This document shows positions 25,267 to 34,740 of a DNA stretch of 64,000 nucleotides, piece after piece. Source of the stretch: Pseudomonadota bacterium (GTDB lineage: Bacteria; Myxococcota; Myxococcia; Myxococcales; Myxococcaceae). A program made the translations under genes and the position numbers. The notes beneath the pieces were generated by a model. The model was not told where the DNA came from. It saw nothing but the letters and a program-made list of their open reading frames with translations, and made no database searches. Positions within the stretch are counted from its first letter, which is position 1, and every line of letters begins with the position of its first letter. The DNA lies in NCBI GenBank assembly GCA_023423535.1, contig JAFAFL010000125.1:1-64000 (forward strand), read 5' to 3'.

Positions 25267-27918
25267 TCAGCCAGCACGGACGGAATCTGTCGTCCGGGCG
25301 GCACTTCCGGCCCCGCGGAGGGCCTCGCGCACGCAGGTGAGCAGCGCCTCGGCGGTGTAGGGCTTCTCGAGGAACGCCGGACGCTCGCCCGCCGCGCAAA
25401 GCGGGAGCGATTCGTTGGCGCGCAGGCCGCTGGCGGCGACGAAGACTGCACGCGGATCGAGCGCGCGGATCTGCGCAATGGTCCCCGGCCCGTCGAGCAG
25501 CGGCATGTTCATGTCCGTCAGCACCAGCGCCACCTCGGGCATGTGCCGGCGATAGAGGGAGACCGCCTCCTCGCCGTTCTCCGCGCAGAGGACCCGGTAG
25601 CCGTTCCGCTCGAGGGTGCGCGCCGCGATCGTGCGCACGCCCTCCTCGTCCTCGGCGAGCAGCACGCACTCACCGCGGCCGCGCGGGGGCTCGACCGCGG
25701 AGCGCTGTGCCTCCACCCGCGCCGCGGCGTCGAGGTCCGCGGGCAGGTAGACCTCGAAGCGCGTCCCCCGCCCCGGCTCGCTGTAGAGATGAATGGCGCC
25801 GCCGAGGTTGCGGATGATGGTGTGGCAGGTCGCAAGCCCCAGCCCCGTCCCCTTCCCCAGCTCCTTGGTGGTGAAGAAGGGCTCGAAGACGCGGTCCATC
25901 ACCTCGCGGGTCATGCCGGTGCCGGTGTCCTCCACGCGCACGCGCACCCACGGCCCCGGCTCCAGCTGTCCGGGCACCGAGGACCAGCCCTCGTCGAGCG
26001 TGACGCCCTCCACCGTCAACGTCAGCTGGCCTCCGCGCGGCATCGCGTCGCGCGCGTTGACGCAGAGGTTCGTCAGGACCTGGTGCAGCTGCGTGGGATC
26101 GGCGAGCACCGGCCACGGCTCGTCGCCTTCCGGGCCGGCGGTGCCGCGGGTCGCGAGGGTGGCGGTGATGCCGCGCGGGAAGGTCTCGCGCACCATCTTG
26201 AGGACCTCCTTCGCCACCAGCGCCACGTCCACCTGCACCCGCGTCCCGCTCTTGCCGCCGCGCGCAAAGGAGAGCAGCTGGCGGATCATGTCCGCGCCGC
26301 GCCGGGCGCTCGACTTCATGATCCGCAGGTCCTCGAGCTTCTCCGGGTCGGACTCCTCGCTCTCGAGGAAGCTGATCGACGCGGTGATCGGCGTGAGCAC
26401 GTTGTTCAGATCGTGCGCGATGCCGCCCGCCAGCGTGCCGATGCTCTCCATCCGCTGCGCGCGCAGCAGGTGATCCTCGAGGCGCTTGCGGTCGGTCAGA
26501 TCCGTCACCCAGCCGATCACCCGCTCCGGCCTTCCCTCCGCATCGCGCAGCACGTGGACGCGGTTGAGCACGTGCGCCTCGCCACCGTTCGCGCGGCGGA
26601 AGCGGCACTCGCCGGTCCAGCGGTCACCGCCCTCCTTCAGCGTCCGCTGCACCGCGCGAAGCACCCGCGGCCGGTCGTCCGGGTGCACGTGCGCGCTCCA
26701 GGAGGCGAGCCCCGCGCCGAGGGCGGACACCGCCGGAGCTTCGGGAGCGGGGCCGCCCGATCCGTCTTCGTCGGGCTCGGGCTCGGCGCCGAAGAGGCTC
26801 TCGCGGTGCTCGTTCCACCAGACGGTGTCGCGCTTCACGTCCCAGTCGAAGATGGCGTCGTTCGCCGCCGCGCAGAGGGTGCGGAAGCGCGCCTCGCTCT
26901 CGCGCAGGCTCTGGTCGGCGGCCATCTGGTCGGTCACGTCCTGCAGCGTGCCGTGCACCGTCTGCACCGTACCGTCCGGCCCCCGCACCGCCTCGCCGAT
27001 GGCGCGCGTCCACCGCAGCTCTCCGCGCAGGGTGTAGATGCGCAGCACGACGTCGTAGGACTCACCCTGCTCGGTGCAGCGCCACAGCCGGGCCTCGAGC
27101 GTGGGCCGGTCCTCCGGGTGGAAGAGGCCCACCGCGAACTCCACCGACAACGGGTGGTCGAGCGGCACCTTGAAGATGGCCCGCAGCTGCTCCGACCACA
27201 TGAGGGTTCCGTCCGCCACGCAGACGCGCCACGCGCCGAGGTTCCCCAGCCGCGACGCCATCCGCAGCAGCGCCTCCCGCTCCTCCAGCGAGGCCCGGGC
27301 GCTCCGCTCGTTGTCGAGGCCGCGCTGCACCGTGGCCAGCACCGGGCCCACCGCCACCACCACCGCGGCATTGATGAAGAGCATGTTCGCGCAGAGCACC
27401 GCCCAGGTGATCGGGTCCCGCATCTGGAAGTGGGTCACCGTCTCCGGCATCACCTGCGCCAGCACGCCGAGCACGAGGAGGCCGAGCGCGTTGAACCCCA
27501 CCGTCCAGACGCCGCTGCGCAGCCCGAGCAGCACCGTCATCAGCACCGAGCATCCGAGCAGGTACGGCTTCCCGCCCGGCCCCACGAGGCCGGTGAGCAC
27601 GAAGCCGACGATGAAGAGGATGACGCCGAAGCCCGTGGCGCGGAACCGGTAGGGCAGCCCCCGCGTGAAGGTGAGCACCGCGAGCACCGCCAGCGCGGCC
27701 ACGTCCAGCGCCACCAGCCCGTAGAGCCGCTGCTGCCAGGAGAGGATCACGCTGGGGACGCACACGCCGGCGCCCAGCAGCAGCCCCATCCGCAGCACCC
27801 AGTTGAGCAGGTCCTCGCGCCACCGCTCCGGCCGCAGCGTGAACAGGTTCGAGAAGGTGAAGCGCGCCGGACGATCGCCCGGAGGGCGGGCGGGAGGAAT
27901 CGCTGTCGTCGGCTGCAT
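25267..27918 (-). CDS. Hybrid sensor histidine kinase/response regulator
   Basis: An 883-residue membrane kinase. Residues about 38-185 contain roughly six hydrophobic helices of no recognised sensor type. Two PAS domains follow (about 215-330, and about 345-485 with HVHPDDRPRVLRAVQ). The HisKA domain has GGIAHDLNNVLTP (phospho-His near residue 500), the ATPase has LTNLCVNARDAM and GKGTGLGLATCH, and the receiver (about 765-880) has VLTDMNMPLLDG with the phospho-Asp and FLEKPY with the Lys. The ATG at 27918 has AAGGA upstream; the longer frame lacks family similarity. Output partner unknown. Confidence 0.9.
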   Translation of the reverse strand: MQPTTAIPPARPPGDRPARFTFSNLFTLRPERWREDLLNWVLRMGLLLGAGVCVPSVILSWQQRLYGLVALDVAALAVLAVLTFTRGLPYRFRATGFGVILFIVGFVLTGLVGPGGKPYLLGCSVLMTVLLGLRSGVWTVGFNALGLLVLGVLAQVMPETVTHFQMRDPITWAVLCANMLFINAAVVVAVGPVLATVQRGLDNERSARASLEEREALLRMASRLGNLGAWRVCVADGTLMWSEQLRAIFKVPLDHPLSVEFAVGLFHPEDRPTLEARLWRCTEQGESYDVVLRIYTLRGELRWTRAIGEAVRGPDGTVQTVHGTLQDVTDQMAADQSLRESEARFRTLCAAANDAIFDWDVKRDTVWWNEHRESLFGAEPEPDEDGSGGPAPEAPAVSALGAGLASWSAHVHPDDRPRVLRAVQRTLKEGGDRWTGECRFRRANGGEAHVLNRVHVLRDAEGRPERVIGWVTDLTDRKRLEDHLLRAQRMESIGTLAGGIAHDLNNVLTPITASISFLESEESDPEKLEDLRIMKSSARRGADMIRQLLSFARGGKSGTRVQVDVALVAKEVLKMVRETFPRGITATLATRGTAGPEGDEPWPVLADPTQLHQVLTNLCVNARDAMPRGGQLTLTVEGVTLDEGWSSVPGQLEPGPWVRVRVEDTGTGMTREVMDRVFEPFFTTKELGKGTGLGLATCHTIIRNLGGAIHLYSEPGRGTRFEVYLPADLDAAARVEAQRSAVEPPRGRGECVLLAEDEEGVRTIAARTLERNGYRVLCAENGEEAVSLYRRHMPEVALVLTDMNMPLLDGPGTIAQIRALDPRAVFVAASGLRANESLPLCAAGERPAFLEKPYTAEALLTCVREALRGAGSAARTTDSVRAG

Positions 27919-27976
27919 CGGCTCGTCCTTCTCGCGCGCGGGGCTCGAAAGGACGCTTTGCCTGCAGGGATCGTTC

Positions 27977-29509
27977 CTACGGCGTGGGGACGCCCACGGT
28001 GGTGATGATCGCGGCGAGGTCCTCGTCGGTGAAGAAGATGCCGCCGCCCACGAACCAGTCACGCCCGCCCACGAGGCGGCGGGTGGTCGTTTCGCGGATC
28101 TGGCTGTTGAGGATGTCGTCCACGCCCGCGGTGGCGAAGAGGTGGTCGAAGGCGCGCACGCGCAGCGCGGTCCGCACCCTCGGGTAGCGCAGCTCTCGCA
28201 CGCTGAAGTTGAACGCGTCGGTCTTCAGCGTCACCACGTCGTCGAAGAAGTGGAGGTCCGCGCCCACGCCGCCGGTGTTCTCGATGATGCCGAAGCGCAG
28301 CGTGGAGAAGTAGTAGCGCTTGGCGAACTGGGCGCTGAACTTGAGGCCCTCGGTGCGAACGGTCTGCGTCTGGCGCACCGGTTCGCCGAGGTTGGGAGGG
28401 TTCTGCTGGACCTCCTGCTGGGTCACCAACCCCCGCGGGTCATCCACGACCTCGAGCAGGTAGTACTTGTCCGGCCGGGGGATGAGCCGCAGCGAGAGGA
28501 AGTTCTTCGCCGCGCCCTGGTCCACGAGGTACTCGCTGCGCACGCCCACCTCCATCTGCAGGCGGGTCAGCCGGTCGGCGAAGTTCGTCAGGCCCTCCAC
28601 GCTCTCCGCCACCTTCTGGCCGAGCCGGTCGTCGGTGAGGAGCTTGCCGGCCACGCTGTCGCCCTCGGCGACCTTGCCGGTGATCTCCTCGAGGTTGCGC
28701 AGCGAGGACTCGAGCCGGTTCATCGTGTCCTTCACCGACGCGATGCCCTCCTTCAGATCGCCCTCGCCCGAGCCGATGACCTTCTGCACCGTGGCCAGCA
28801 CGTCCTGCACCTGGTGGGTGATCTTGTTGATGTTCGCGACGATCTCGCGGACCTGCTCGTCCTGACCGCGGGTGATGCCGCGCACGTCGTTGGAGACGCC
28901 CTCGAAGTTCTTGAGGATCTGGTCGAGCCGCTCGCCGCTGACGCGCGCGGTGTCCTCCACGCTCTTCGAGAGGTTCGTCAGGTTGGCGATGATCGTCTCC
29001 AGCGACTCGGTGCCGCGCTCGCCGCCGAGCACCCGGCGCAGGGACGCGGTGACCTCGGAGATGTCGCCGGTGATCCGCTGCAGCGACTCGAAGACCTGCT
29101 GCACGCCCTGCTCGTCGTACACGCGCTTGATCTCGTCGCCGTCCTTCAGGAGCGGCGCCTCGCGGGTGCCGGGGAAGAGGTCGAGCTGGTAGTCGCCGAG
29201 CGCGATGGACTCCGACCGCTTCGTCAGCGCCGCGTCCTCGCGCACGCCCACGTCGTTGCGGATGCGGAGCATCACCTTCGCGCGGTTCCCCTCGAGGACG
29301 ATCTCGCGGACCTCGCCCACGCCGATGCCGGCGATCTGCACCCGGCTTCTGCGCCCGAGGCCGGAGGCGTCGTTGAAGTAGGCGTACACGTCCACCGACT
29401 CGTCCGGATCCATCCCGCCCTTGCGCACGAAGGTGAGCAGGATGAAGAGGATCGCGGCGCCGGTGAGGACGAGCAGACCGACGCGGAAGGGGGAGGCGAG
29501 CTTGTTCAT
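27977..29509 (-). CDS. mlaD: MCE/MlaD-family lipid transport protein
   Basis: Periplasmic substrate-binding part of an Mla-type ABC transporter that moves phospholipids between membranes. The 510-residue protein has one N-terminal helix (LVLTGAAILFILLTF) and an MCE domain (about 38-125) with GLGRRSRVQIAGIGVGEV. A long helical part (about 130-320) resembles the tube-forming needle of larger MCE proteins. The C-terminus (about 330-510) is beta-rich. The TGATG junction with mlaF sets the start; a GTG three bases earlier is possible. Confidence 0.9.
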   Translation of the reverse strand: MNKLASPFRVGLLVLTGAAILFILLTFVRKGGMDPDESVDVYAYFNDASGLGRRSRVQIAGIGVGEVREIVLEGNRAKVMLRIRNDVGVREDAALTKRSESIALGDYQLDLFPGTREAPLLKDGDEIKRVYDEQGVQQVFESLQRITGDISEVTASLRRVLGGERGTESLETIIANLTNLSKSVEDTARVSGERLDQILKNFEGVSNDVRGITRGQDEQVREIVANINKITHQVQDVLATVQKVIGSGEGDLKEGIASVKDTMNRLESSLRNLEEITGKVAEGDSVAGKLLTDDRLGQKVAESVEGLTNFADRLTRLQMEVGVRSEYLVDQGAAKNFLSLRLIPRPDKYYLLEVVDDPRGLVTQQEVQQNPPNLGEPVRQTQTVRTEGLKFSAQFAKRYYFSTLRFGIIENTGGVGADLHFFDDVVTLKTDAFNFSVRELRYPRVRTALRVRAFDHLFATAGVDDILNSQIRETTTRRLVGGRDWFVGGGIFFTDEDLAAIITTVGVPTP

Positions 29510-30252
29510 CACTGTTTGCCGAACCAGGTCTGCAGGAACCCGTTCACCGCGGGGTGCTGGGAGTGCCGGAGCTTCTGGGGCGGTCCCTGGTCCACGATGT
29601 GGCCCTGGTGGAGGAAGGCGATCTTGTCCGCCACCTTGAAGGCGGAGGCGATGTCGTGGCTGATGACCACGGAGGTCACGCCGAGCTGCTTCTTCGCGTC
29701 GAGGATCATCTCGTCCACGTAGTCGGTGGTGATGGGATCGAGCCCGGTCGTCGGCTCGTCGTAGAGGACGATCTTCGGGTCGAGGATGATCGCGCGCGCC
29801 AGGCCCACGCGCTTGCGCATGCCGCCGGAGAGGTCCGCGGGGAACTTGTGCTCCACGTTCTTCAGTCCGACGATCGCGAGCTTCTCGCGGACCTTCTCGC
29901 GGATCTCCTCCTCGCGGACCTTCTTGTGCTCGCGGAGGGGGAAGGCCACGTTCTCGTACACGTTCATCGAGTCGAAGAGCGCGGCGGCCTGGAACACCAT
30001 CCCGAACTTCTTCCGCACCCGCGCCAGCTCGTCGTTGGGCAACTGGACGATGTCCTCGCCGTCCACGATCACCTTCCCCGAGTCCGGTCGCAAAAGGCCG
30101 ATCATGTGCTTCATCAGCACCGTCTTCCCCGAGCCGGAGCCGCCGAGGATGACCGCGGTCGTCCCCTCCTCCACCTCGAGGTCGATGCCCTTGAGCACCT
30201 CGTGCCCCGAGAAGGACTTCTTCACGCCGACGATCTGGATGATCGGAGCCAT
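29509..30252 (-). CDS. mlaF: Mla-type ABC transporter ATP-binding protein
   Basis: Cytosolic ATPase of the lipid transporter. The 247-residue product has Walker A ILGGSGSGKTVLMKHM, the signature SGGMRKRVGLARAI with the SGGM variant seen in MlaF/TtgA-like proteins, Walker B IVLYDEPTTGLDP and switch His VVISHDIASAF. The start is ATG 30252. The upstream mlaE gene ends 23 bases earlier, and the downstream mlaD gene overlaps by one base. Confidence 0.95.
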   Translation of the reverse strand: MAPIIQIVGVKKSFSGHEVLKGIDLEVEEGTTAVILGGSGSGKTVLMKHMIGLLRPDSGKVIVDGEDIVQLPNDELARVRKKFGMVFQAAALFDSMNVYENVAFPLREHKKVREEEIREKVREKLAIVGLKNVEHKFPADLSGGMRKRVGLARAIILDPKIVLYDEPTTGLDPITTDYVDEMILDAKKQLGVTSVVISHDIASAFKVADKIAFLHQGHIVDQGPPQKLRHSQHPAVNGFLQTWFGKQ

Positions 30253-30275
30253 CAGTGCCGTCCGCCCGTTCGCCG

Positions 30276-31094
30276 TCAGTGCAGCAGCACGCCGATGAAG
30301 TAGTCGAGGATGAAGATGGAGAGCGCGGCCGCGACCATCGCCTCGGTGGTGGCCTTGCCCACGCCCTTCGCGCCTCCGGAGGCCTGGTAGCCCTTGTAGC
30401 AACCGATGAGGGTCACCGCGAAGCCGAACACCGCGCCCTTGATCACGCCCTCCATCACGTCTTCGGTGTCCAGCCACTCGGCGGTGCGCGTGAGCCAGGT
30501 GCCCGCGCTCATCCCCTTCACCTCCACCGAGACGAAGAAGCCGCCCGCCAGGCCCGCCATGATGAACAGCAGCGTGAGCAGCGGGACCATGAGCAGCCCG
30601 GCGATGACCCGCGGCACCAGCAGGTACTGCACCGGGTTCACCGCCATCGTCTCCAGCGCGTCCACCTGTTCGGTCACGCGCATGGTGCCGAGCTCGGTGC
30701 TCATGGAGGAGACCGCGCGCATCGTCACCATCAGCGAGGTGAACACCGGCCCCAGCTCGCGGCTGAGCGTCAACGCCACCGTGGGGCCGACGAGGCTCTC
30801 CGCGCCGAACATCTCGAACGCGCGGCCGGTCTGCTCGGCGAACACCATGCCGGTGAAGGTGCCGGTGAGCACCACGATGAAGATCGACCCCACGCCCACG
30901 AAGTCCAGCTGGGCGAAGAGGTTGTTCAGCCGGTAGGGAGGACGCACCGCCCAGCGCAGGGTGTGGAAGGTGAGCAGCGCCATCCCGCCCAGCTCGGCCA
31001 CGAGGCGCAACAGGCCCTCGCCCACGCCCTCCACGTAGCCGTAGAGCGCGCCATGCTGCCGCTCCGGGGGTCTGTCCTTCACGTCCTCCGCCAT
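30276..31094 (-). CDS. mlaE: MlaE-family permease
   Basis: Inner-membrane permease of the Mla-type transporter. The 272-residue product has the family core: QLDFVGVGSIFIVVLTGTF, ELGPVFTSLMVTMRAVSSMS (the conserved ELGP motif), VDALETMAVNPVQYLLVPRV and a C-terminal GVGKATTEAMV segment. Five to six membrane helices are apparent. It is the first gene of mlaE-mlaF-mlaD. No mlaA, mlaB or mlaC gene is visible nearby. Confidence 0.95.
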   Translation of the reverse strand: MAEDVKDRPPERQHGALYGYVEGVGEGLLRLVAELGGMALLTFHTLRWAVRPPYRLNNLFAQLDFVGVGSIFIVVLTGTFTGMVFAEQTGRAFEMFGAESLVGPTVALTLSRELGPVFTSLMVTMRAVSSMSTELGTMRVTEQVDALETMAVNPVQYLLVPRVIAGLLMVPLLTLLFIMAGLAGGFFVSVEVKGMSAGTWLTRTAEWLDTEDVMEGVIKGAVFGFAVTLIGCYKGYQASGGAKGVGKATTEAMVAAALSIFILDYFIGVLLH

Positions 31095-31174
31095 CCGCGG
31101 GCTACTCTATGCCGCGGAGTGGGCGACACAACGATTGGTTCGTCCGGGCAATTGTCAGTTTGTCGGAAGCGCGT

Positions 31175-32464
31175 TCACGCCCCGCGAGGCGCTGCGTTCA
31201 CCGCACGTCGCGGCACCCGCGAGCCGACCGCGCAGAGCACCTCGTAGTGGATCGTCCGGCCGATGGCCGCGAGCTCCGAGGCGTCGATCCGCTCTGCGCC
31301 CTGCGCGCCGAGCAGCACCACCTCGTCGCCGAGCGCGACGCCGGGCACGTCGGTCACGTCCACCATGAACATGTCCATGCAGACCCGGCCGGCGATCTTC
31401 GCGCGCTTGCCGCGGATGAGGACGTCGGCGGTGCCCGAGTACTCGCGCCCGTAGCCGTCCGCGTAGCCCAGGGGCACCGTGGCGATGACGCTCTCGCGCT
31501 GCGCCGTCCAGGTGCTGCCATAGGAGACCGGCGTGCCGGCGGGCACCGTCTTGAGGTGCGTGACCGCGGACTTCCAGGAGAGCACCGGCGTGAGCGCGAC
31601 GTCGCGTCCGAGCCAGCCCGCAGGCGAGTAGCCGTAGAGCATGATCCCCGGCCGCACGAGGTTCAACTCGAGGCCGTCGCGCACCTCCGGGTGGTCCATC
31701 ACGCCGGCCGAGTTCGCGAGGTGCCGGTAGCGCGGCTCGAGCCCTCGCGCGCGCATGAGGGCGAGCGCGTCCTTGAAGCGGCGCACTTGAAGCGAGGTCA
31801 GCGCCGCGTCCGCCAGATCCGCGTTGGCGAAGTGCGAGAGCAGCCCTTCGATGCGGACCTCGGGGAGCTGCGCGGCGCGGTCGAGGAACGGAGCGATATC
31901 GTGCTCGAGCAGGCCGAGCCGGCCCATGCCGGTGTCGATCTTCACGTGGGCCGCGACCTGACCCTTGTTCGCCCGCCGCGCCGCCTCCGCGAGGTGCTCG
32001 AGGTGATCGATGCGGAAGATCGTGGGGATGAGGCCGTGGGTGACGATGAGATCCCACCCGCCCTCGTAGGCGCCGCCGAGCACGAGGATCGGTGCGCGCA
32101 CGCCGGCGTTGCGCAGCTCCAGCGCCTCCTCCACCAGCGCCACGCCGAGCAGCTCGACCCCCAGCCGCTCGAGCGCGCGGGCGACGATCGCCGCGCCGTG
32201 GCCGTAGGCGTTGGCCTTCACCACCGCCAGCACGCCTGAAGGGCCGGCGACCCGCTTCACCTCGGCGAGGTTGTGCGCGAGCGCCTGCAGATCCACCTCG
32301 GCGCGGGTGGGACGGATGAGCTGATCGAGCGCGCGGCGGCGGAGTTCGTGCGGCTCGGCGGGGGAAGCTGCCTTGGGATCTTGTGGCTGCATGGATGCAG
32401 TTCCGTGTGCGACCTGCCGCACCCTGCGGCCCACCCAACCGTCCGTCAAGATGTGCTTCCTCAC
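31175..32464 (-). CDS. alr: Alanine racemase
   Basis: PLP enzyme that interconverts L- and D-alanine for peptidoglycan. The 429-residue product has the PLP-lysine motif VVKANAYGHGA near residue 80, KIDTGMGRLG, the LVRPGIMLYGYSP segment, and the catalytic Tyr region VSYGSTW. The GTG at 32464 has GGAGAGGA upstream, while an ATG at 32392 would give 405 residues and fits the point where family similarity starts (RPTRAEVDL). The choice is uncertain. It is divergent from the zinc-ribbon gene at 32555. Confidence 0.85.
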   Translation of the reverse strand: MRKHILTDGWVGRRVRQVAHGTASMQPQDPKAASPAEPHELRRRALDQLIRPTRAEVDLQALAHNLAEVKRVAGPSGVLAVVKANAYGHGAAIVARALERLGVELLGVALVEEALELRNAGVRAPILVLGGAYEGGWDLIVTHGLIPTIFRIDHLEHLAEAARRANKGQVAAHVKIDTGMGRLGLLEHDIAPFLDRAAQLPEVRIEGLLSHFANADLADAALTSLQVRRFKDALALMRARGLEPRYRHLANSAGVMDHPEVRDGLELNLVRPGIMLYGYSPAGWLGRDVALTPVLSWKSAVTHLKTVPAGTPVSYGSTWTAQRESVIATVPLGYADGYGREYSGTADVLIRGKRAKIAGRVCMDMFMVDVTDVPGVALGDEVVLLGAQGAERIDASELAAIGRTIHYEVLCAVGSRVPRRAVNAAPRGA

Positions 32465-32554
32465 GTTCCTCTCCGGTCCTATATGTCGCCGCCCTCCTTT
32501 TCACGCGCCGGGCCAACGCGTCCGGCGACGATGCCTCTCGGGAACACGAACGAC

Positions 32555-33223
32555 ATGCCGAGCTACCGAACCGGTGGTGAGATCGACTCGCTCTGCGGCA
32601 AGTGCAAGATGACGCTGGCGCACACCATCCTCGCGATGGTGGGGGACAAGGTCGTCCGCGTGCAGTGCAACACTTGCGGCTCGCAGCACAACTTCAAGGC
32701 GCCGCCGGGGAGCAGCGAGACCGCGTCGCGTCCGCGCGCGTCGGCGTCCGCTTCCGGCGGGACCTCGCGCTCGGGTGGCGCGTCGGGCTCCGGCTCGGGC
32801 TCGGCGGCGAAGGCCTCCGCCGCGGTGACGAAGATCACCATGAGCTTCGAGCAGCTCATGTCGCAGAAGCACCTCGGGCCGGCGAAGCGGTACAGCCCGA
32901 AGGACACCTACGGGGTGGACGACGTGATCGATCACCCGAGCTTCGGCTTCGGCATCGTGACCGGCGCGCGCGGCGACAAGGTGGACGTGCTCTTCAAGAT
33001 GGCGGAGAAGACGCTCGTCCACGGGCGCGGCGGCGCGCCGGCAGCGAAGCCGGTGTTCGATCGGCCGAAGTCGACCGTGACCGGCCCGGCGGACAAGCCG
33101 ATGTCGGCCCAGACCAGCGCGGTGTCCAGTGGCGCGGCGGGTGCTTCGGGTGGTGCCGGTGGTGCAGGGCTGGATGCGGGCGCCGAGTCGCCGACGGGCG
33201 CGAGCGATCCGGCCGCGGAGTAG
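32555..33223 (+). CDS. Zinc-ribbon protein of unknown function
   Basis: A 222-residue protein. The N-terminal part (about 1-48) has a CGKC...CNTC zinc-ribbon pattern in EIDSLCGKCKMTLAHTI and VRVQCNTCGSQHNF. A Ser/Gly/Ala-rich linker (about 50-95) follows. A small folded domain (about 105-160) has YGVDDVIDHPSFGFGIVTG and KVDVLFKMAEKTLVHG. The C-terminus is low-complexity. I do not recognise a named family, though similar proteins occur in myxobacteria. An ATG 24 bases upstream (32531) is also possible. No operon partner. Confidence 0.65.
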   Translation: MPSYRTGGEIDSLCGKCKMTLAHTILAMVGDKVVRVQCNTCGSQHNFKAPPGSSETASRPRASASASGGTSRSGGASGSGSGSAAKASAAVTKITMSFEQLMSQKHLGPAKRYSPKDTYGVDDVIDHPSFGFGIVTGARGDKVDVLFKMAEKTLVHGRGGAPAAKPVFDRPKSTVTGPADKPMSAQTSAVSSGAAGASGGAGGAGLDAGAESPTGASDPAAE

Positions 33224-33322
33224 TTCCTCTTCGCCTTGGCCTATCGAGCGCCGAGCCCCGGTCCGGCGCCGGCGTGAAGCTTCCTTCGGCTCGTGAGCGG
33301 GCCACGGTTAGACTCCCCTTCC

Positions 33323-34714
33323 ATGCGCGGCGCGCTCGTCTTCAGCCTCTGGGTGGTGACGGCGGCGGCGGCGCCGGCGTGGGCGCAGGGCTCGCCTGCC
33401 TCATCGGTGCAGGTGGGGGTGTCGCCCACTCGGTTCGTGCTCGGCCTGCACGGCGAGGCGCAGCTTCGGGTGACGGGACTCGCTCCGGATGCGGAGCTGC
33501 GCTTCTCCGCGAGCAGCGGGACCCTGTCCCTGGTTGATGCGGAGCGCGCGAAGGACGGGCACCGCCTGCGCTGGGTGCCGCCCGACATCCGCTATCCCAC
33601 GTGGGCGGTGGTGCTCGTGTGGGACGCGCGCGATCCCGAGGGCCACGTGGCGGTCGCGCACCTCGCGTTGTGGGGCCGCACCGAGCTGGAGGTCGCCACC
33701 GAGCCCAGGGCGGAGGTGCGCATCGAGGTCGGAGGCCAGAGCTTCGGTCCCGTCACCGCCGATGCGCGAGGACGGGCGCACGTTCCCATCGAGGTCCCGC
33801 CGGGTGCGAAGACCGCGCAGGTCTTCGCCACCGCACAGGGCCGGCAGACGACGAGGACGGCGCCGCTCGAGGTGCCGCGGACGAAGCCACTGGCGGTCGC
33901 ACTGGGGCCGGACCCGATGCCGGCCACCGGCGGTTGGCTCTTTGCTTCGGTGGCGGGTGAGGACGGCGCGCGGATGGGCGCGAGGGCGGCGGAGGCCGGG
34001 CTCCAGCGCACGCACCTCGAGGGCGGCGACGCGCGCTACGCAGTCCTGCCGCAGCCGGGAGCACAGTCTGTCAGCGCGACGGTGACGGTGCCTGGAGGAG
34101 AGCCGCGCCGCGCGCAGGTCCCGGTCGGCGAACGCCCGGCGGGCCCCGCGGCTTCGCGGCGGTCACCCGCGGACGGTCGGGACCGAGAAGGGCCGACTGT
34201 GCACCGCGAGGGCGGATGGCCCGTGCACGCACTGGTGGGCGGCTACTACGCGGGCGGCGCCAACGATGGGCTGGCGCTGGAGGCGGGGCTGGGCCACGTG
34301 CTCCCGCTCTGGAACGGGCGTTTGGCCGCGGAGCTGTCGGTGGGGCTTCGGACGGGCGAGTTCTCCGGCGTCGCGCGGCTGGGGCGCGTCGGATCCTCGG
34401 TGCTGGCGGTTCCGGTGACGCTCTCGGCGCGCGCCCTCCTCTTCTCTCGCGGCCCCATCTCGTTGCACGCGCGCGCCGGCGGCGGACCGATGCCGTTCCA
34501 GCAGGACGTGCGCGCGGCTTTCCAGCCTGACGTCACCACGCGCGGCATCGGCTTCGAGCTCTTCGCCGCCGGACAGGTCGCCTATCGCGCCGGCCCGGTG
34601 GACGTGATCGCCGAGGTCCGGGGCGCCATCTCCCAGGCCAACGGCGCGCGGATCGAGGCGACGCCCGGTGGCTTCAACGCCGGGCTCGGCGTGCGTTGGG
34701 GAGGCGCCCGATGA
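33323..34714 (+). CDS. Exported protein with Ig-like front and barrel-like end
   Basis: A 463-residue protein with a signal peptide (MRGALVFSLWVVTAAAAPAW, cleavage about AQG). The middle (about 25-270) is beta-rich with repeated short sandwich-like segments. From about residue 300 the sequence alternates as in an outer-membrane beta-barrel (LALEAGLGHVLPL, LAAELSVGLRTGEF, FNAGLGVRWG). Its stop overlaps an ATG as ATGA, which opens the frame across the adjacent repeat array. Function unknown. Confidence 0.65.
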   Translation: MRGALVFSLWVVTAAAAPAWAQGSPASSVQVGVSPTRFVLGLHGEAQLRVTGLAPDAELRFSASSGTLSLVDAERAKDGHRLRWVPPDIRYPTWAVVLVWDARDPEGHVAVAHLALWGRTELEVATEPRAEVRIEVGGQSFGPVTADARGRAHVPIEVPPGAKTAQVFATAQGRQTTRTAPLEVPRTKPLAVALGPDPMPATGGWLFASVAGEDGARMGARAAEAGLQRTHLEGGDARYAVLPQPGAQSVSATVTVPGGEPRRAQVPVGERPAGPAASRRSPADGRDREGPTVHREGGWPVHALVGGYYAGGANDGLALEAGLGHVLPLWNGRLAAELSVGLRTGEFSGVARLGRVGSSVLAVPVTLSARALLFSRGPISLHARAGGGPMPFQQDVRAAFQPDVTTRGIGFELFAAGQVAYRAGPVDVIAEVRGAISQANGARIEATPGGFNAGLGVRWGGAR

Positions 34715-34740
34715 GCGACGTGCAGCGGCCCGTGCCAGCT

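Noticed and set aside
21148..28005. A 2285-codon open frame on the plus strand opposite the surface protein and hybrid kinase
   Set aside because: It is antisense to two genes with clear domains and contains no motifs; long open frames on the opposite strand are common at 70% GC.
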